64,000 nt of DNA from Hymenolepis diminuta (GCA_900708905.1 CAADRB010000088.1:284813-348812), one strand, 5' to 3'. Counted from the first letter of the stretch, positions 1 to 12,016 are shown. Program-made: numbers and translations. Notes: generated by a model not told the origin, from the sequence alone.

Positions 1-871
1 TCATTCTCCTTCATTTTTAATCATAGTGATAAAAAAAAATAATAGATTGCAGAGCCCGTTATGGGAAACGTTCACATTACTTCACTTATGTAAAGAGAAG
101 GTATTTTAGAGCCTCTCTAAAGTGAAAATTGCATTCTACCTATTGCTGGATGTGCACCAATGGACACAGATCTCGTGATTTGTGACTTAGCCGACGTGCA
201 TGTTGATCACTCCGTCACCGGTGCAATCATATAAGATTCATACTTTAAATACCAGTATGTCAAAGTCATATTTGACTTACACTAGTGTGTGGAGTATACG
301 GAAGTTAATGTAGAATTAGATGTTTTTGACCTTTTTAATAGTTTCTATTTCGCTTTATACAACGGAACCTTCACATTAAAGGTGTTGAGTGGAAAAAAAC
401 AGTACTAGTTGTCACCATTTTAACAACTAAACTTAAATCGTAATCCTACAGCATAAGATTTGGCGACTATATCTATCATATTTTCACAGTTTCAGAGTTG
501 TTAGCAGTATTAATTTGTTGGTTGTTAATCAGCTTCATTCTATACAAGGTTATCAACCTACAGCTATTAAGATGAGAGTTTTGTCACCATCCAGTCTTTA
601 AAATCGTGCCTTTTTGAGAGGTACGGTTACTTCTGATATCAAAAATAGAATTGTTCCTCGAAGTATCAAAACTGACAACCAGTGTTAATGGACCTCATCA
701 TTATGGAGTAAAGCACTAAGAAACAACAGTTACAATTCTCCCCCTTTGGTAGATGCAATCTTGAAAGGTCTACATCTGCATATCCAAATAGCATTTTATT
801 GAAATCGACAAATGATCGTTATTTTTAATTAATTAGATTAAATAAACAACGCAAATTTATCTTATTTACAG
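1..871 (+). other. Intron of the upstream C2-domain gene; no exon recognised
   Basis: This stretch lies directly upstream of the terminal exon that opens at 872 and ends in a splice acceptor (TTATTTACAG, 862-871). I see no coding exon or RNA gene in it. It is interpreted as the last intron of the C2-domain gene, whose earlier exons must lie left of the window. Confidence 0.5.
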
Positions 872-1321
872 ATAGTCAAAGGTAAGAAAATGCTAGCCAC
901 TAACAACAGCTTCATGGAAATCACTGTGAGTGTTCAGAAGAAAATACGAATCTGCAAGAAGTCGTCTCCTCTCCAAGCCATTCCTTCCATTCGCAGCGGC
1001 AGTTCAAAATCTCGTAGCGGTACAAGCTCAAACTACAATAATAAAAGCGAACCTGTTGCAATAACTGAAAAGCCGGGCAAAATATACCGAACGTCAGTGA
1101 GAAGTGAAACGTCAGAACCTGTATGGGACGACCGTTTTACATTTAATGTACCAAAGGAACAACTTCTGAATGTGACGTTTGATATTCTGGTCTACCATAA
1201 AGACGAAATTATTGGTGGCTTGAGAATGGGACATGCAGTTAGCTACCGGGCATCACAACACTGGGCGAAGATGATCAACCATCCTGGTGTCTGGGCGTAT
1301 TGCTCTTATATTTTGCAGTAA
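872..1321 (+). CDS. Terminal exon of a tandem-C2 (synaptotagmin-like) protein, C2B domain
   Basis: Partial gene: only the last coding exon is in the window. The acceptor TTTACAG ends at 871, translation continues in frame as I-V-K-G-K-K-M-L, and TAA is at 1319-1321, giving 149 residues. Family features seen are the C2B strand R-T-S-V-R-S-E-T-S-E-P-V-W, the F-T-F-N-V-P-K-E-Q-L-L segment typical of synaptotagmin/Doc2 C2B domains, then D-I-L-V-Y-H-K-D-E-I-I-G-G and a terminal H-W-A-K-M helix. C2 domains bind phospholipid, often Ca2+-dependently, in vesicle exocytosis. Oddities: a Ser/Lys-rich insertion of about 40 residues interrupts the domain between the K-K-I-R-I-C-K-K strand and R-T-S-V-R. 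The usual second-loop D-x-D reads as Y-H-K-D, and the N-terminal D-P-Y stretch is replaced by N-N-S-F, so Ca2+ binding is probably impaired. A synaptotagmin-related B/K-type or Doc2-like protein are alternatives. Confidence 0.7.
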   Translation: MVKGKKMLATNNSFMEITVSVQKKIRICKKSSPLQAIPSIRSGSSKSRSGTSSNYNNKSEPVAITEKPGKIYRTSVRSETSEPVWDDRFTFNVPKEQLLNVTFDILVYHKDEIIGGLRMGHAVSYRASQHWAKMINHPGVWAYCSYILQ

Positions 1322-1386
1322 TTTTTAACAGAAAAATGAACAATATATGCACTTCCTTCATATATCAAGTCTCAAATTTTGTATAA

Positions 1387-1392
1387 AATAAA
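1387..1392 (+). promoter_or_regulatory. Candidate polyadenylation signal AATAAA of the C2-domain gene
   Basis: AATAAA lies 66 bases after the TAA stop of the C2-domain exon. Position and exact hexamer match are the only evidence. Confidence 0.5.
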
Positions 1393-2740
1393 TAACTACC
1401 GGTGTTTATTTCTTTAATTTGACAAAATGATGTTTTTATTTGCGGAAAATGCGTCTGAATTAAGCGGAGACCGACTTTACTTTGAAAAAACCACGTTCGC
1501 GATAACTGCATAAGAGGTCTTAGTCATATTTATAGGAATTCTCATTAAGAAAGTATATTCATGTAAAGTTATTACGTATTTTCCTCGACAAAATTAATAT
1601 TTATTTTATATTTTCTTCCATTATGCATTAAATTGTTTATGTGAACTTATATGCATTACGTTGTATTGTATAAAACGAAGTTGATCTGTGATAAGTTGTC
1701 ACTATTACAGCGAGAATTTGGGTTTTTTCTCCTTCTCTGGCTGTGATTTCAGATTGTAGATTGTAAAAGGAGTGGAGGAGTACATGAGCATGCGGAAATA
1801 GAGAGCGCGAGGTGAAAACACTTATGAACTGGCCCATATCAGAGTTGTGTACGAATGCACCACAAACTCTATGAAGTTTGACTGCAGAAATTGATTACCA
1901 AGAATCGAGAATCTCCTGTTACTCACGGTTGGCAGGTATTTATCGACGACGTGATACGCGTTTATAACATCAAGGAAATCGGAGCTGGCAAGCGCGATTT
2001 GAAATATGCACATTATTCAGAAATCAAACTGATTGTAATTTGTTTGCGAAAAGTGGCGACGCAAATGAATGCACCTCTACATTATTAAAATACTAAGGTG
2101 ATAAACATACAAACAACGAGTATATAAGTATACGTGTTAAAATAAGTATGAAGTTTATTTTATGCTTTGCCTCAATATCATTCTTTGAAAAATAAACCCT
2201 AACAAGCTGAAATTGATTGCTTTTCTCACTTATCCATATTAAATCAATCAAAATATAACTTGAATTTTGATCAATTGAATATTGCATACCCGGAAGCATA
2301 TCTGAATAGTGACTTCAGTGGTGTTTGAAATGGCGCTGCCATCGAAAATGCTTCTCAAACACTTTTGCTTTATTTCAGGCTCGTAGGATTTAGTAAAAGA
2401 AATCCTTCAATTTCGTAATTTTCTATGTCAAAGAGTATATCCATTGTCATTGCTATATCAGTAGCAATTTCGTCGTCTATTTCGTTGAATATGGCTAATC
2501 ACAAATTTTCGATAGTCATCATTTGCTGGCCTGTCTTCCTCACGTCTTTGTGCTTTACAAAATTCTGCAATGTTAGGAGCAGTTCTTTCATTGCTAGAAT
2601 GTTGTTTATTTGGAGTAATGCTTATTTGAGAAGACACTAAAGAGGTATTCTTGTTGAAAACACCCTTGTGTTTGTCGGCACCCCTTTTACCATCATGGGG
2701 ACTTGACACTCAGCATCCCAAAAAATTACTGCTATTCGGG
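1393..2740. other. Intergenic, no gene recognised
   Basis: Short open frames exist on both strands, the longest about 80 codons, but none shows a family motif, codon periodicity I can defend or splice context. No RNA gene or clear repeat was seen. The right end may hold a further decayed part of the duplicated segment starting at about 2745. Confidence 0.5.
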
Positions 2741-2744
2741 TCTG

Positions 2745-3320
2745 TTCTGCAACATGGGTTTTATGGATGGTATTTCATCTATTGCTTGATCATTTTCAAC
2801 TGAAACGACGACTTGGTGACCCCCTTTAACTTGGTGAAATTTTTGTGATGCACGGAGTAGAAGTTCTTCTGGTTGTATACTGCATATTTCATGGAATGCT
2901 GACTTCTGAGGTGTTAGAAATAGAAGAATCGTCACAAGTGCTTTCTAATATTTAATCCTTTTGCTTTGGTGTAGCATAGGGTTCATATTTCTCTTGAGGC
3001 TCGAATTTCTTGCTTCCACAAAAATCGTTGCTATTCTCGACTTTATTCGTAACATTGCTTGCAAAAGTTTGTATTCCGTCTGAAGCATTGCTACTTCCAT
3101 TTGGAATGCCCGTTTAGACAGTTTTCTCCATACGATTTTATCCTCATTTTTGGAAAACATTTGATAATTACGATGCGCGATTACTCATCTTCACTATGAA
3201 CGTATGAAACTATTAACGGTCGATGTATGGGTTGGATCAATCTCCTTTTATGTGTCAGACACCAAGAGGACATCTACGAATAAATTACCAATACATTTTT
3301 ACTATTATATAATAAATTAT
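2745..3320 (-). pseudogene. Diverged duplicate of the minus-strand gene segment at 6859-7510
   Basis: This segment aligns by eye with 6975-7510. Shared blocks in the same order are the coding patch ISNTSEVSIP (about 2894-2923, identical at all ten residues to the other copy), a second patch I-D-E-I-P-S-I (versus L-D-G-I-P-S-I), a shared coding-start-proximal stretch near 3100-3115, and the 5' flank around a GGATCAATCT and TGTGTCAGACA block (about 3235-3265). The reading frame is broken: in the frame of the conserved patch a TGA replaces the TGG Trp codon straight after I-P, and the downstream patch lies in another frame. It is therefore called a pseudogene, though an exon ending near the patch cannot be excluded. 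The function of the parent gene is unknown. Confidence 0.5.
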
Positions 3321-6300
3321 CATGGCTATATATAGTTTTAAACAATTATTTGTAATTTCAAGTTAAGCATGCTGAATAATTTTAATCTTGTGAAAAATAC
3401 AAACGTTTTAATTAATTACTTTTTGAATAAAAAATGATTTCCAAAAAGATCTGTCGCGGTATTCAATTAGCGCTACATAGTTAGAAGATGGAGGAGAGAT
3501 GGAACATGTAGATGAAAATGAGGATTGTATTTTTGAGAGGTTTTTTCGCTTATTCTAACAGAGAACTTACCTATTTCATAGACTGCCGAAAATTCTCTGC
3601 GTGACACCTCAGATCCACTAGAAATCATTTTTAAATTATTTGAGAATCCATGTTCTTGTCAGCCTGCTATTAAAGGATAAAAATTCAATTGACAGAATTC
3701 TGTGATGTCATTTGTTTAGAACTCAGCTGAAATTCATGAAAAATCCCCGCCTTTCAAGAAAGAAACGGTCTTACCTGAATTTTCTTCCTCTTACCTACCG
3801 TTTGAAGCGCTACATCTCTTTGTTCAAACTGTATTTCTCCAGAAGCAATAATTGATGATTGTGACACTCAATTAAAAGATAATTTAATTTAATTATTGGA
3901 GGTCGAAATTTTAAAAATTTGAAGAACAAAAGCATTGAATGCGGATATTTTACTGAAGTCGTCATATTTTATCTCGATTTTCACAAGAATTCTTCAAAAC
4001 CTTCTTAATTCCTATTACAGTAGTTAGGCTATATTCATACGTTTATTGCATAATATAAGGTGGCTGACGGTCGCCATGGCAAAACCCTCGATTAAATGGA
4101 AGGTATAACTGTTTTATTCAACCTCTGCTCTAGAACAAACAGAGATCACCTTTCGTATACGTCTGCGTATCAAGTTTATAATTAATAATGTCAAGCGTTC
4201 CACTTTTCCTAGGAAAATTAGGATGTTAGTTATCAATTTGATTCCAAAATCTTGGATGCAATTCGTTGGTATGCATTCTTTCCCCGAGTTATAGTATTAA
4301 TGCGGAAGTACCTCTCGAATTTTTTAATCATTTCAGAAAAGCATCATGTCTTGAGTCTTTGTTTCATTTAGCATCGTAATGCTAACTTCACTTTTAATTC
4401 TGCTTGATTAATTATTTATTTTTAAGTTTAAAATAGGGTAAGTTTACACATCACTAGAGCGAATAATCAGAAATTTTATCCGAGACTTCTCTATAAATTT
4501 GCGAAACAGCACTAAAATTCGCTGAAACGTCAAACATTGAAGCAGAAATACATCTTGGTTATGTAATTACTTTCCTCTATTTTGCTCAATATTCATGAGT
4601 CCATTTAACGGTGATATACACCTTACGTTTACTTCAGTTAAATGCAATCATCCAGATTGAAAATGGTACAATTAGAAGCGTTACTTGAACAGAGCACGAC
4701 AATACTTCGCAATTTGGCCCTATTTCAGTGAATTTTAGCCCTTCCGGATATTGAAAGATATCGTTAGATTAGAATGTGAGGCTTTTATGCCTCAACTGGC
4801 CAAATAGTAACAATAAGAATGAGGTTAATAAAGTTCCGAGGCTCGTTCATCTGGGCGAACTAATCCGCTGAAAAACGTTATTCATCAGCAAATGTATCCA
4901 AGAGTTGGTGAATTCAGCAGGCTAACAGTAAATTAATTAAGCTATTTTGGAGAATTTACCTACAGAAATTCCTCACAAATATATGAATTAATTCAACTAA
5001 GGCAGAAGTCTTCGGTTCCAAAACCACGATGCTGATTTCTCGTCACTTATTTAACTTACTCATCACCTTTGTCTGCATATTTGTAACCTTGTATATAAGA
5101 GAGGCATTTAAGTTGATCGAGAGAAGTAATAAGGCATGGAGGTGGGTGAGTTGGTAGATAGACACGTGCGTGCGTGCGTGTAAAATCCATATCAAAACTG
5201 CAGTAATGCTCAGATGGATGAGGGATTTCAGTGAAATTCGAGACCTGATTGAGCAGAGTGAAATGTTTACGCGTCCGATTCACTTCAGTTTATTTATTTG
5301 CTAGCTGAAAAAAGCGTAAAGACGACGACTGAGAGACGACCAGGAATGCTATTCAAGATGTTTCCATCAAATTGATAGTTAAGTCAGCCTGAGAAATAAG
5401 CCTAGTCCTTTTTAGGTTCACTGCAAATCCTTATGTTCTTGTATGTGTCAAACAACTGTAACGATGATATGATCTAGTCATCACGGTAAAATACTCTCTG
5501 TATTTGGCCACGAAATTTTGCAAAATCAAGTGGGAAGATAATATTCTGAGATGGCAATTATGGAATGCCTCTGGAAGATTATCAAGTGAAATCCTCCACA
5601 AACCTAAGAAATATTACAACCAATGTTGAGTTCTTCAGTTCCAATAGTATAATTTCTGGTCCTTGTCAACTTCCATTTGATGCTGCGATGTACTTAATTT
5701 GGAGAAGTGGTGTAGTACATATAGAACTGATACTCAGTGCATGATGGTCCATCCAAAAATTATTCCAGTAGATATGAAGAATTTTTCGGTACTTCCAGTT
5801 TCCTGAACATCATTAGATTGTAAAATAATGCATCTAACTGCTTTTATTGTCACGTTGGCCCCAATTACGATATTGATAGAAACTCAAATTGTCATATACT
5901 CCCCTGCAATGTAGGACTCTTGAAATAGAGCAAGTAAATTACTCTACTAATATTCATACAAAAAAGGAATGCATAATACGCAGCACTATTCGAGTTCTCA
6001 GTCGGAGATACTGAAAGTATTACCAATTTCAGGCTGTTAATAGTTAGATACAGCCAATTTTGGAAAACTTATGTTGCTCGTTTTTTGAGAAATATTTATA
6101 GTATTGATCTTTCCATCCTATTTGAATTTGATGGGGAGATTTAACAATTTGATGACCAATTGTTCTTCACTTATTTTTTTTTTCAGCAGCAGATTTACAA
6201 AAACCCACGTAGAGACAACGCGTGAGCCGGTCATCGGAAATACAGAATGTAATAGTACACTGGTTTGAAGAAACTTGATCAGCTTTTCAGGTTTTCGAAA

Positions 6301-6858
6301 TATTGGGGTACTGAACAACGTTCATTCTTTGAGAAGATGAGCTATAATATCCGTGACATCAATCAAATTATGATCTGAGGGCTTTTTCATGAGACTGAGT
6401 TCAATCGGGTGTATTCAGCATCTACATGATATTTGAACCAAGTAAATTCTTTCTTATTAAGCACATAATTCATGCCACCTGAACTCCTAACGATAGAATA
6501 AAACAATAGAATTATAATTCCATAGAGGTTCATGCATTTACAATACTGCCCCATTTCAGTTCTCTTATTTGACGAGCGAACATTTCATTCACACTCGGAT
6601 GAAAGAATTCGTCGATGTGGCAAATGTTTCTATCAAAGAAAACTGGTGAGTTTAATCCCACTAATATATCACTGTTATTGAAATTTCTCTGAAAGTAATG
6701 TCTTTGACGTCGGCTGTTTTGTTGAGCTTGATTAACAAAATTTTAATGTCTTGATTCTTGAAGTCGGCAATTTTTGATATCCTGCAAGAGAAAGCGCATT
6801 ATTTAATGGATTCATTATTTGAAAGTACCTAGAAATATTATTATTATTAAAAATATTT
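3321..6858. other. Intergenic, no gene recognised; short GTGC microsatellite
   Basis: No coding region, RNA gene or mobile element could be supported. A short tetranucleotide tract of GTGC units lies at about 5165-5180. Minus-strand open frames at 5056-5283 and 6118-6318 have no recognisable motif and are not called. Confidence 0.5.
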
Positions 6859-7377
6859 TCAAACTTTGTAACTTTTGTTCGTTTTCACATGGAAAAATTT
6901 TTTAACTTCGTGTGAACTTGATATTTTACATTTAGGACAGTCACTCACACTCGCTTCTGTATCTGAGAAATAGCTTTCAATAGATGGTATTCCATCCAAC
7001 GTGTCGTCGCTTTCAAATAGCATTACAGATTCGCTGCTTGAATCCTTCAAATCCCATGGTATGCTAACTTCTGAAGTATTAGAAATGAAGCTGTTGTCAG
7101 TATCACTTTCTGATTTTGTGCCCTTCAACTCAGAGGCAGGTGAATGTCGATTTTCCACTTCACTGATCGCCAGTTTCCCCCATTCACAAACTTCTCCATC
7201 GCATTTACCAGCCTCTGCACTACAACACATGCTAGATATTATCACTTCTAAAGAATCGCGATTTTCGTTTTGAATGTCCGTTTGAATTTCAATTTCAGTC
7301 ATTTTTACTCTACCACTACCTTTTTTGTCGACGGAAGGCAATAGACAACCATGATCTACAGTTAGCCATATTAACAA
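6859..7377 (-). CDS. Unidentified Ser/acid-rich protein, 172 codons, one of two duplicate copies
   Basis: Open frame of 172 codons on the minus strand, possibly a single-exon gene or one exon of a larger gene. I do not recognise the family. The more likely start may be the internal Met of M-T-E-I-E-I-Q-T-D (about 7302), because the first 25 residues lack the acidic character of the rest. The middle is rich in Ser, Glu and Asp (D-S-S-S-E-S, F-E-S-D-D-T-L-D-G-I-P-S-I-E-S), followed by a C-P-K-C pair and a lysine-rich tail. No signal peptide or membrane segment is evident. A diverged copy lies about 4.2 kb upstream. The ten-residue patch ISNTSEVSIP is identical in both copies although four of its codons differ silently, which suggests past or present selection on protein sequence. 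Confidence 0.4.
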   Translation of the reverse strand: MLIWLTVDHGCLLPSVDKKGSGRVKMTEIEIQTDIQNENRDSLEVIISSMCCSAEAGKCDGEVCEWGKLAISEVENRHSPASELKGTKSESDTDNSFISNTSEVSIPWDLKDSSSESVMLFESDDTLDGIPSIESYFSDTEASVSDCPKCKISSSHEVKKFFHVKTNKSYKV

Positions 7378-10300
7378 TTAACTTATGACAATATCGACGG
7401 CTGATTTACACGTGGGTCGGATCAATCTGCAGTCATGTGTCAGACATTACGAGAGATTCTAAAGCTAACTGCAAATATCTACACGATTATCTATATAATA
7501 CGTATGAAGGAAAAGGTTCAATTATTAAATGAAGAGATCAGATGAAAACACAGTAGTAATCACCTACTTTGTGCACTTTTATTTGAAATTTTGTTTACTT
7601 TTTTTAAGGGTAACAGTTAATACCTGAGATTATTAGCTAAGTCAAAAGACTTAACTAATGATTGTACTTTAACGGAGGTGAAATCTAAAGTAGGCAGCTT
7701 TAAATCAGTCTTTTAAAGACCTCCCTCTCTTTGAAAGACCATCATAATGGGCAGACATCTTCCCCAAGTCAGAACGTCGCGATTTGAGAAAATATTACAC
7801 GTGTGTTGATTGCATTCTAAATGGCTTTACTCATTTCTTTGAAAACCTCTGATAGGTTTCTACTTTACCTCAGCATAGGCGAAATACTGGTGGGTTCGTA
7901 CCTACCTCGTCTTATGACTAATTAAAAAATGCCGTATGCCGTATCTCTAACTTTCGCAGCTGAGAATTTTTTCCGTCAGGCATTCAACAAAATATTAAAT
8001 TAAATTAAACGTTTGTGGCAATAGACTTAAGTGATCAGATAAGAAGGATGCTTTCTTTTTTATTATGAGAGAATATTGCAAAATAATATCTTTATAATAG
8101 GATTAATGTCGCTGCTATCCTCACCACTGTTTCGTTTAATTCGAGCGGAAATTTATCGATGAATAACTGTTAAGCAATAATCAATTAAGGTACTGAATTT
8201 TTAAATTCGCGTTGTTTTAATAATAATTATTTTTCTTATCTATAGGAGTACAAAAATTCTTACTAGTTTCAATTATTAGATAATGTTTGAACACGCGACT
8301 AAGTCCAGTAAGTTACGAAAGGGGAGTGGAATTAAGGTATATAATGATGTCAGGAAGTCAAGAATCCTTTCTTATTCTAATTCTGGAAGCCTTGAGTTGT
8401 TTACTTTCTCATAAAGTGTGTAACTCACTATGATATGTCAAAATGCTGCAAAGCTCAGTTTTCATGATCTGATCTCGGAGTTTCCGAATGAGTTCATATC
8501 CCCGTTATTTGGAGCTTTGTTGACTATTTTGTATAACTGAAATGTTGATCATGTACCGTTTGTGTTTACTTACAGCCACGAGCAAGTTTATGAGACAAGC
8601 AAGGACAATTTGTATCTTGAGCCAACCTGTTCAAACCTGAAATACTCGGCTGAGTTACAATTTATCCTCTGATTCTCTAGAGCTCTGTATCCCTTTAATG
8701 TACCCTTATGTGTCTATATATGTGTTCAATGACCCCAATAGATGCGACTATGTAAACTCTTCTTCCTATACTGCTAATTTAATTTATATTTTATAATTAA
8801 AACTAGTTCACTACTGAACAGACGTCCCCCTCTCGACTTCCTGCTCTTTACTAGTACCAGTCCTAGAGGACTCAAAAGACAGATGTTTACCTTTCAAAAA
8901 TCTATTTGCACAACATCCTTTGTAACATAACCTATTTAGATCGAATACAATGACATAATCACTCCGTATATCAAACTGATTGTTAATTTGAGTATTAAAC
9001 CATGTTGAATTCACAGAAAACACTCGTGAGATATTGTTTAAAAAGGAACTAAAATCCATATTTATTTTGAATGGCATTTGCCAGCTTTTGTATTATAGAA
9101 GCAAATAATTCGCGACGTGACTAATGCTAATATTCCATTAGCGGCTTTTCGTGCATTAAAATAAGTCATTCAGTATTGAAAGCTTTTTTTCCGAAAAACA
9201 GTAATGTATTCAGCTAAAGTAAATGATTTTGTGACAATAATAGGAGTAATTATTCTAAAGGGAGATATTTCGGGCAAGTGCATGCATTGTTGGAATGAAT
9301 TTAGGTTACCTTCCTTGATTGACACTTAGATTCATGTTTGACAATCTTCTTATTCCATTTTAACTAATCGTGTTTGAGTTTATTTGATCTCATTTTCAAG
9401 AAGTAAAATTCACTCCGCTTTTCCAAATTCAGAATGCCATTCTGAAATCAATCGTAAATATAATGGGTTCATATTCTGTTGCCGTACATCCACTGAGCAC
9501 TCTCAGCCCTGGGACTGATTAACAGTAAGTTATGAGGCAATGATTATATAATGACCATTACAATGATAAACTGTGAATTATTCATCTTCTTTCTTTTACT
9601 GCTGTAATGTGATGCGGATCGGGACCATGATAAAGGAATGAGTTGGGTCCCAAATTTATTTGAGGAAATATTAATTTAATATACAGATGTATATTCTTTA
9701 GATGTCTGATTGTCGATGCCTCTGAGCGACGATTGACAGCTGTGCATATTTCTATGCCACACCTGGACCGCCTGTGCTGGAATACCTTTAATTATGTTTT
9801 ATCGTTCCGAATCTACAGTCTTCGATTGAAATCTGCCGTCTATGGCTGATAATTTATAATACTTTACTTTTGCAAAGATCAGAACTTACCCATTTAATGT
9901 ACAATTCATGACTTACTAAATGAGCCTTTGATAAATAGTGTGAGGAGTAATATATAGGTGAAACGATTATACTAAAAAATACGGCGGTGGCATGGTGGAC
10001 AACGAACACATTAATTAAGTTAGAGGAGTGAGTTAGAGCATTGGTTAAGTCTGACTAATAAATGGACAACAGAATTCGAACTTATCATCAGGAAGGTGGC
10101 ATGATGTCACCCCTCTGCCAATGCCAGGTATTGTAAAATGTTTTCCAAATAGCTTGAAAGTTGTGCCGAAAAAAACGTGTGTTCGTTTCAGGATATCGTA
10201 AAATTGTTCCACTGCAAACTCGTCGATAGTATCCAGATGGTTTGGTAGTACATATGGACGGCAACATTCAATTACAAATTGGCAAAAAATGAGAAACCCC

Positions 10301-10805
10301 AATCATTTGATCAGAAAAACTAAGTGCATTGATTTCCTTCGACAAATCAAACCTGCTTCATTCACAAAGGCGAGTTGGTACTTTAAACCCCCGGATTCCG
10401 TTGTTGCATTTTACAAGAATGACGAGACTTTTTCTTCGTGAGCCTAGGATTCTCCCTTTTAGTGATATTTGTACTATTTTTGATTTTTTAATGTGAAATG
10501 CAATAACGAAATATTAAAAAAGCATGATTTGGAGAAGGGAATTAGCAATCACACAGACAGTCTGTCTGACTTCAACAGTCTTATAATCAGAAGTTTGTAA
10601 AGTTTTCACGTGATTTTTGTCTAAACTGAAATTAAATTTAGTGTCTCTTGCTCTCTTTTTTATTAAAAGCCATCTTAAGTCAATATTAAACCGGAATTAT
10701 TGGCTAATGCTATGATCTAAAATACAAACCCGATTTTATACTTTTTAGCCTTCATTTCGATAATAAATAAGTTTCAACCGATTATCGACCATTGAATGAA
10801 ACCTC
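7378..10805. other. Intergenic; 5' flank of the duplicated gene, dispersed-repeat fragment, no gene supported
   Basis: The first 130 bases are the duplicated 5' flank of the unidentified gene. Around 9705-9800 there is similarity to the dispersed repeat at 35.87 and 37.11 kb (shared G-T-C-G-A-T-G-C/T-C-T-C-T-G block and a following TATG-rich stretch). Minus-strand open frames at 8811-9077 (88 codons) and 10045-10302 (85 codons) have reasonable composition but no recognisable motif, splice context or partner, so they are mentioned only as weak candidates. Confidence 0.4.
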
Positions 10806-10807
10806 TA

Positions 10808-10837
10808 ACGCATGTGCTGAAAAGTCGCAAGCCTAAC
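10808..10837 (+). repeat. Left terminal inverted repeat of the mariner element
   Basis: Matches the reverse complement of 11987-12016 at 24 of 30 positions and is preceded by TA. It corresponds to the 3' end of the transposase strand. Confidence 0.85.
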
Positions 10838-10839
10838 AA

Positions 10840-11838
10840 AGAAAACAGTTTTTTTGGTTCAAAATTTCTTACCGACGAGCATTTTTTCAGGTCTGAGAAC
10901 AGCCAGTAGTCGCTGGGAGCCAAATCTGGCGAATACGGTGGATGTGGGAGCAATTCGAAGTTCAATTCATGTAATTTTGCCATTGTTTTGATTCACTTGT
11001 GACACGGTGCGTTGTCTTGATGAAACAACACTTTTTCTTTGCCATATGCGGTCGTTTCTTTGCAATTTCGGCCTTCAAACGCTCCAATAATGCTACATAA
11101 CATTCACTATTGATGGTATTTCCTTTCTCAAGATAGTCGATGAATATTACACCACGCACATCCCAAAATACCGAGGCCATAACCTTTCCAGCCAATTGTT
11201 GTGCTTTCGGGCGCTTTGCACGAGGTTCACCAGTTGCTGTCCACTCAGATGACAATCGTTTTGATTCTTGAGTGAAGTGATGGATCCATGTTTCATCCAT
11301 TGTCACATNNNNNNNNNNNNNNNNNNNNNNNNNNNNNNNNNNNNNNNNNNNNNNNNNNNNNNNNNNNNNNNNNNNNNNNNNNNNNNNNNNNNNNNNNNNN
11401 NNNNNNNNNNNNNNNNNNNNNNNNNNNNNNNNNNNNNNNNNNNNNNNNNNNNNNNNNNNNNNNNNNNNNNNNNNNNNNNNNNNNNNNNNNNNNNNNNNNN
11501 NNNNNNNNNNNNNNNNNNNNNNNNNNNNNNNNNNNNNNNNNNNNNNNNNNNNNNNNNNTGTCAGCTAACTCACGCAACTTCACTTTTCCATCATTCAAAA
11601 CGATTTTGTGGAATTTTTGTATGTTTTCTGGTGTTACCGCCTCATTTGGACGTCCACTGCGTTCTGCATCATCGGTGTCTCTACGACCACGTTTGAAGTC
11701 AGCAAACCAACCTTTTATTGTTGTTTCTGATGGGGCGGAGTCTCCATAGCACTTTTCAAGCCATTGCTTCGCTTGAACGGCAATTTTTCCCATCAAGAAG
11801 CAATGTAAAATTAAAATACGAAATTGTTTTTGATGCAT
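10840..11838 (-). pseudogene. Mariner transposase, frameshifted and C-terminally deleted
   Basis: The likely start is the Met of M-H-Q-K-Q-F-R-I-L (11838). An N-terminal HTH region (F-L-M-G-K-I-A-V-Q-A-K-Q-W-L), W-F-A-D-F-K-R-G and S-G-R-P follow, then the N gap at 11309-11558. After the gap come the first catalytic Asp in T-M-D-E-T-W-I-H-H-F, K-V-M-A-S-V-F-W-D, the second in H-Q-D-N-A (other frame) and H-P-P-Y-S-P-D-L-A-P-S-D-Y with the third, matching the DD34D mariner catalytic triad. Lesions: one base is missing in the A-run before the second Asp, there is an in-frame TGA shortly after H-Q-D-N-A-P-C-H-K, a further frameshift follows L-K-K, and the C-terminal 60-70 residues are lost. It is non-autonomous and inactive. 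Confidence 0.85.
11309..11558. other. Assembly gap, 250 N
   Basis: Run of N within the mariner transposase. The gap hides the linker between the DNA-binding and catalytic regions, and its true length is unknown. Confidence 1.
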
Positions 11839-11986
11839 TGTTTTGAAAATAACAAAAGTGGCGTCACTCTTAGCACAATAACTCACAAGGTAATGAATAG
11901 AATATCATGAAATTTTAAGAGCTGTCTTTTGAAGGTTAGTATTAACCGAAAAAAGGTGACTGCAATAAAACTAGCTCCATCTATGT

Positions 11987-12016
11987 GTTAGGCCCGGAAC
12001 TTTTCAGCCCATGTGT
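11987..12016 (-). repeat. Right terminal inverted repeat of the mariner element
   Basis: Followed by TA at 12017-12018. It marks the 5' end of the transposase strand and matches 10808-10837 in inverted orientation. Confidence 0.85.

Larger units (their letters stand above)
10808..12016 (-). mobile_element. Mariner-family DNA transposon, inactive, flanked by TA
   Basis: Both terminal inverted repeats are present: left 10808-10837 and right 11987-12016, each about 30 bp and matching at 24 of 30 positions, with core GCTGAAAAGT. Each end abuts a TA dinucleotide (10806-10807 and 12017-12018), the expected target duplication. The element is about 1.2 kb including the 250-base N gap, slightly short for mariner (usually near 1.3 kb). 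Transposase coding sequence runs on the minus strand and is broken. The missing C-terminal codons next to an intact left repeat show an internal deletion rather than end truncation. Confidence 0.9.

Noticed and set aside
1891..2088. Plus-strand frame of 65 codons downstream of the C2 exon
   Set aside because: No motif or splice context; the C2-domain protein already ends at 1321 with its own polyA signal.
8811..9077. Minus-strand frame of 88 codons
   Set aside because: No family motif, no splice context and no neighbour to support it; kept only as a weak mention in the intergenic entry.
10045..10302. Minus-strand frame of 85 codons near the mariner element
   Set aside because: Reasonable amino-acid composition but no recognised domain; the position outside the mariner inverted repeat excludes it from the transposase.
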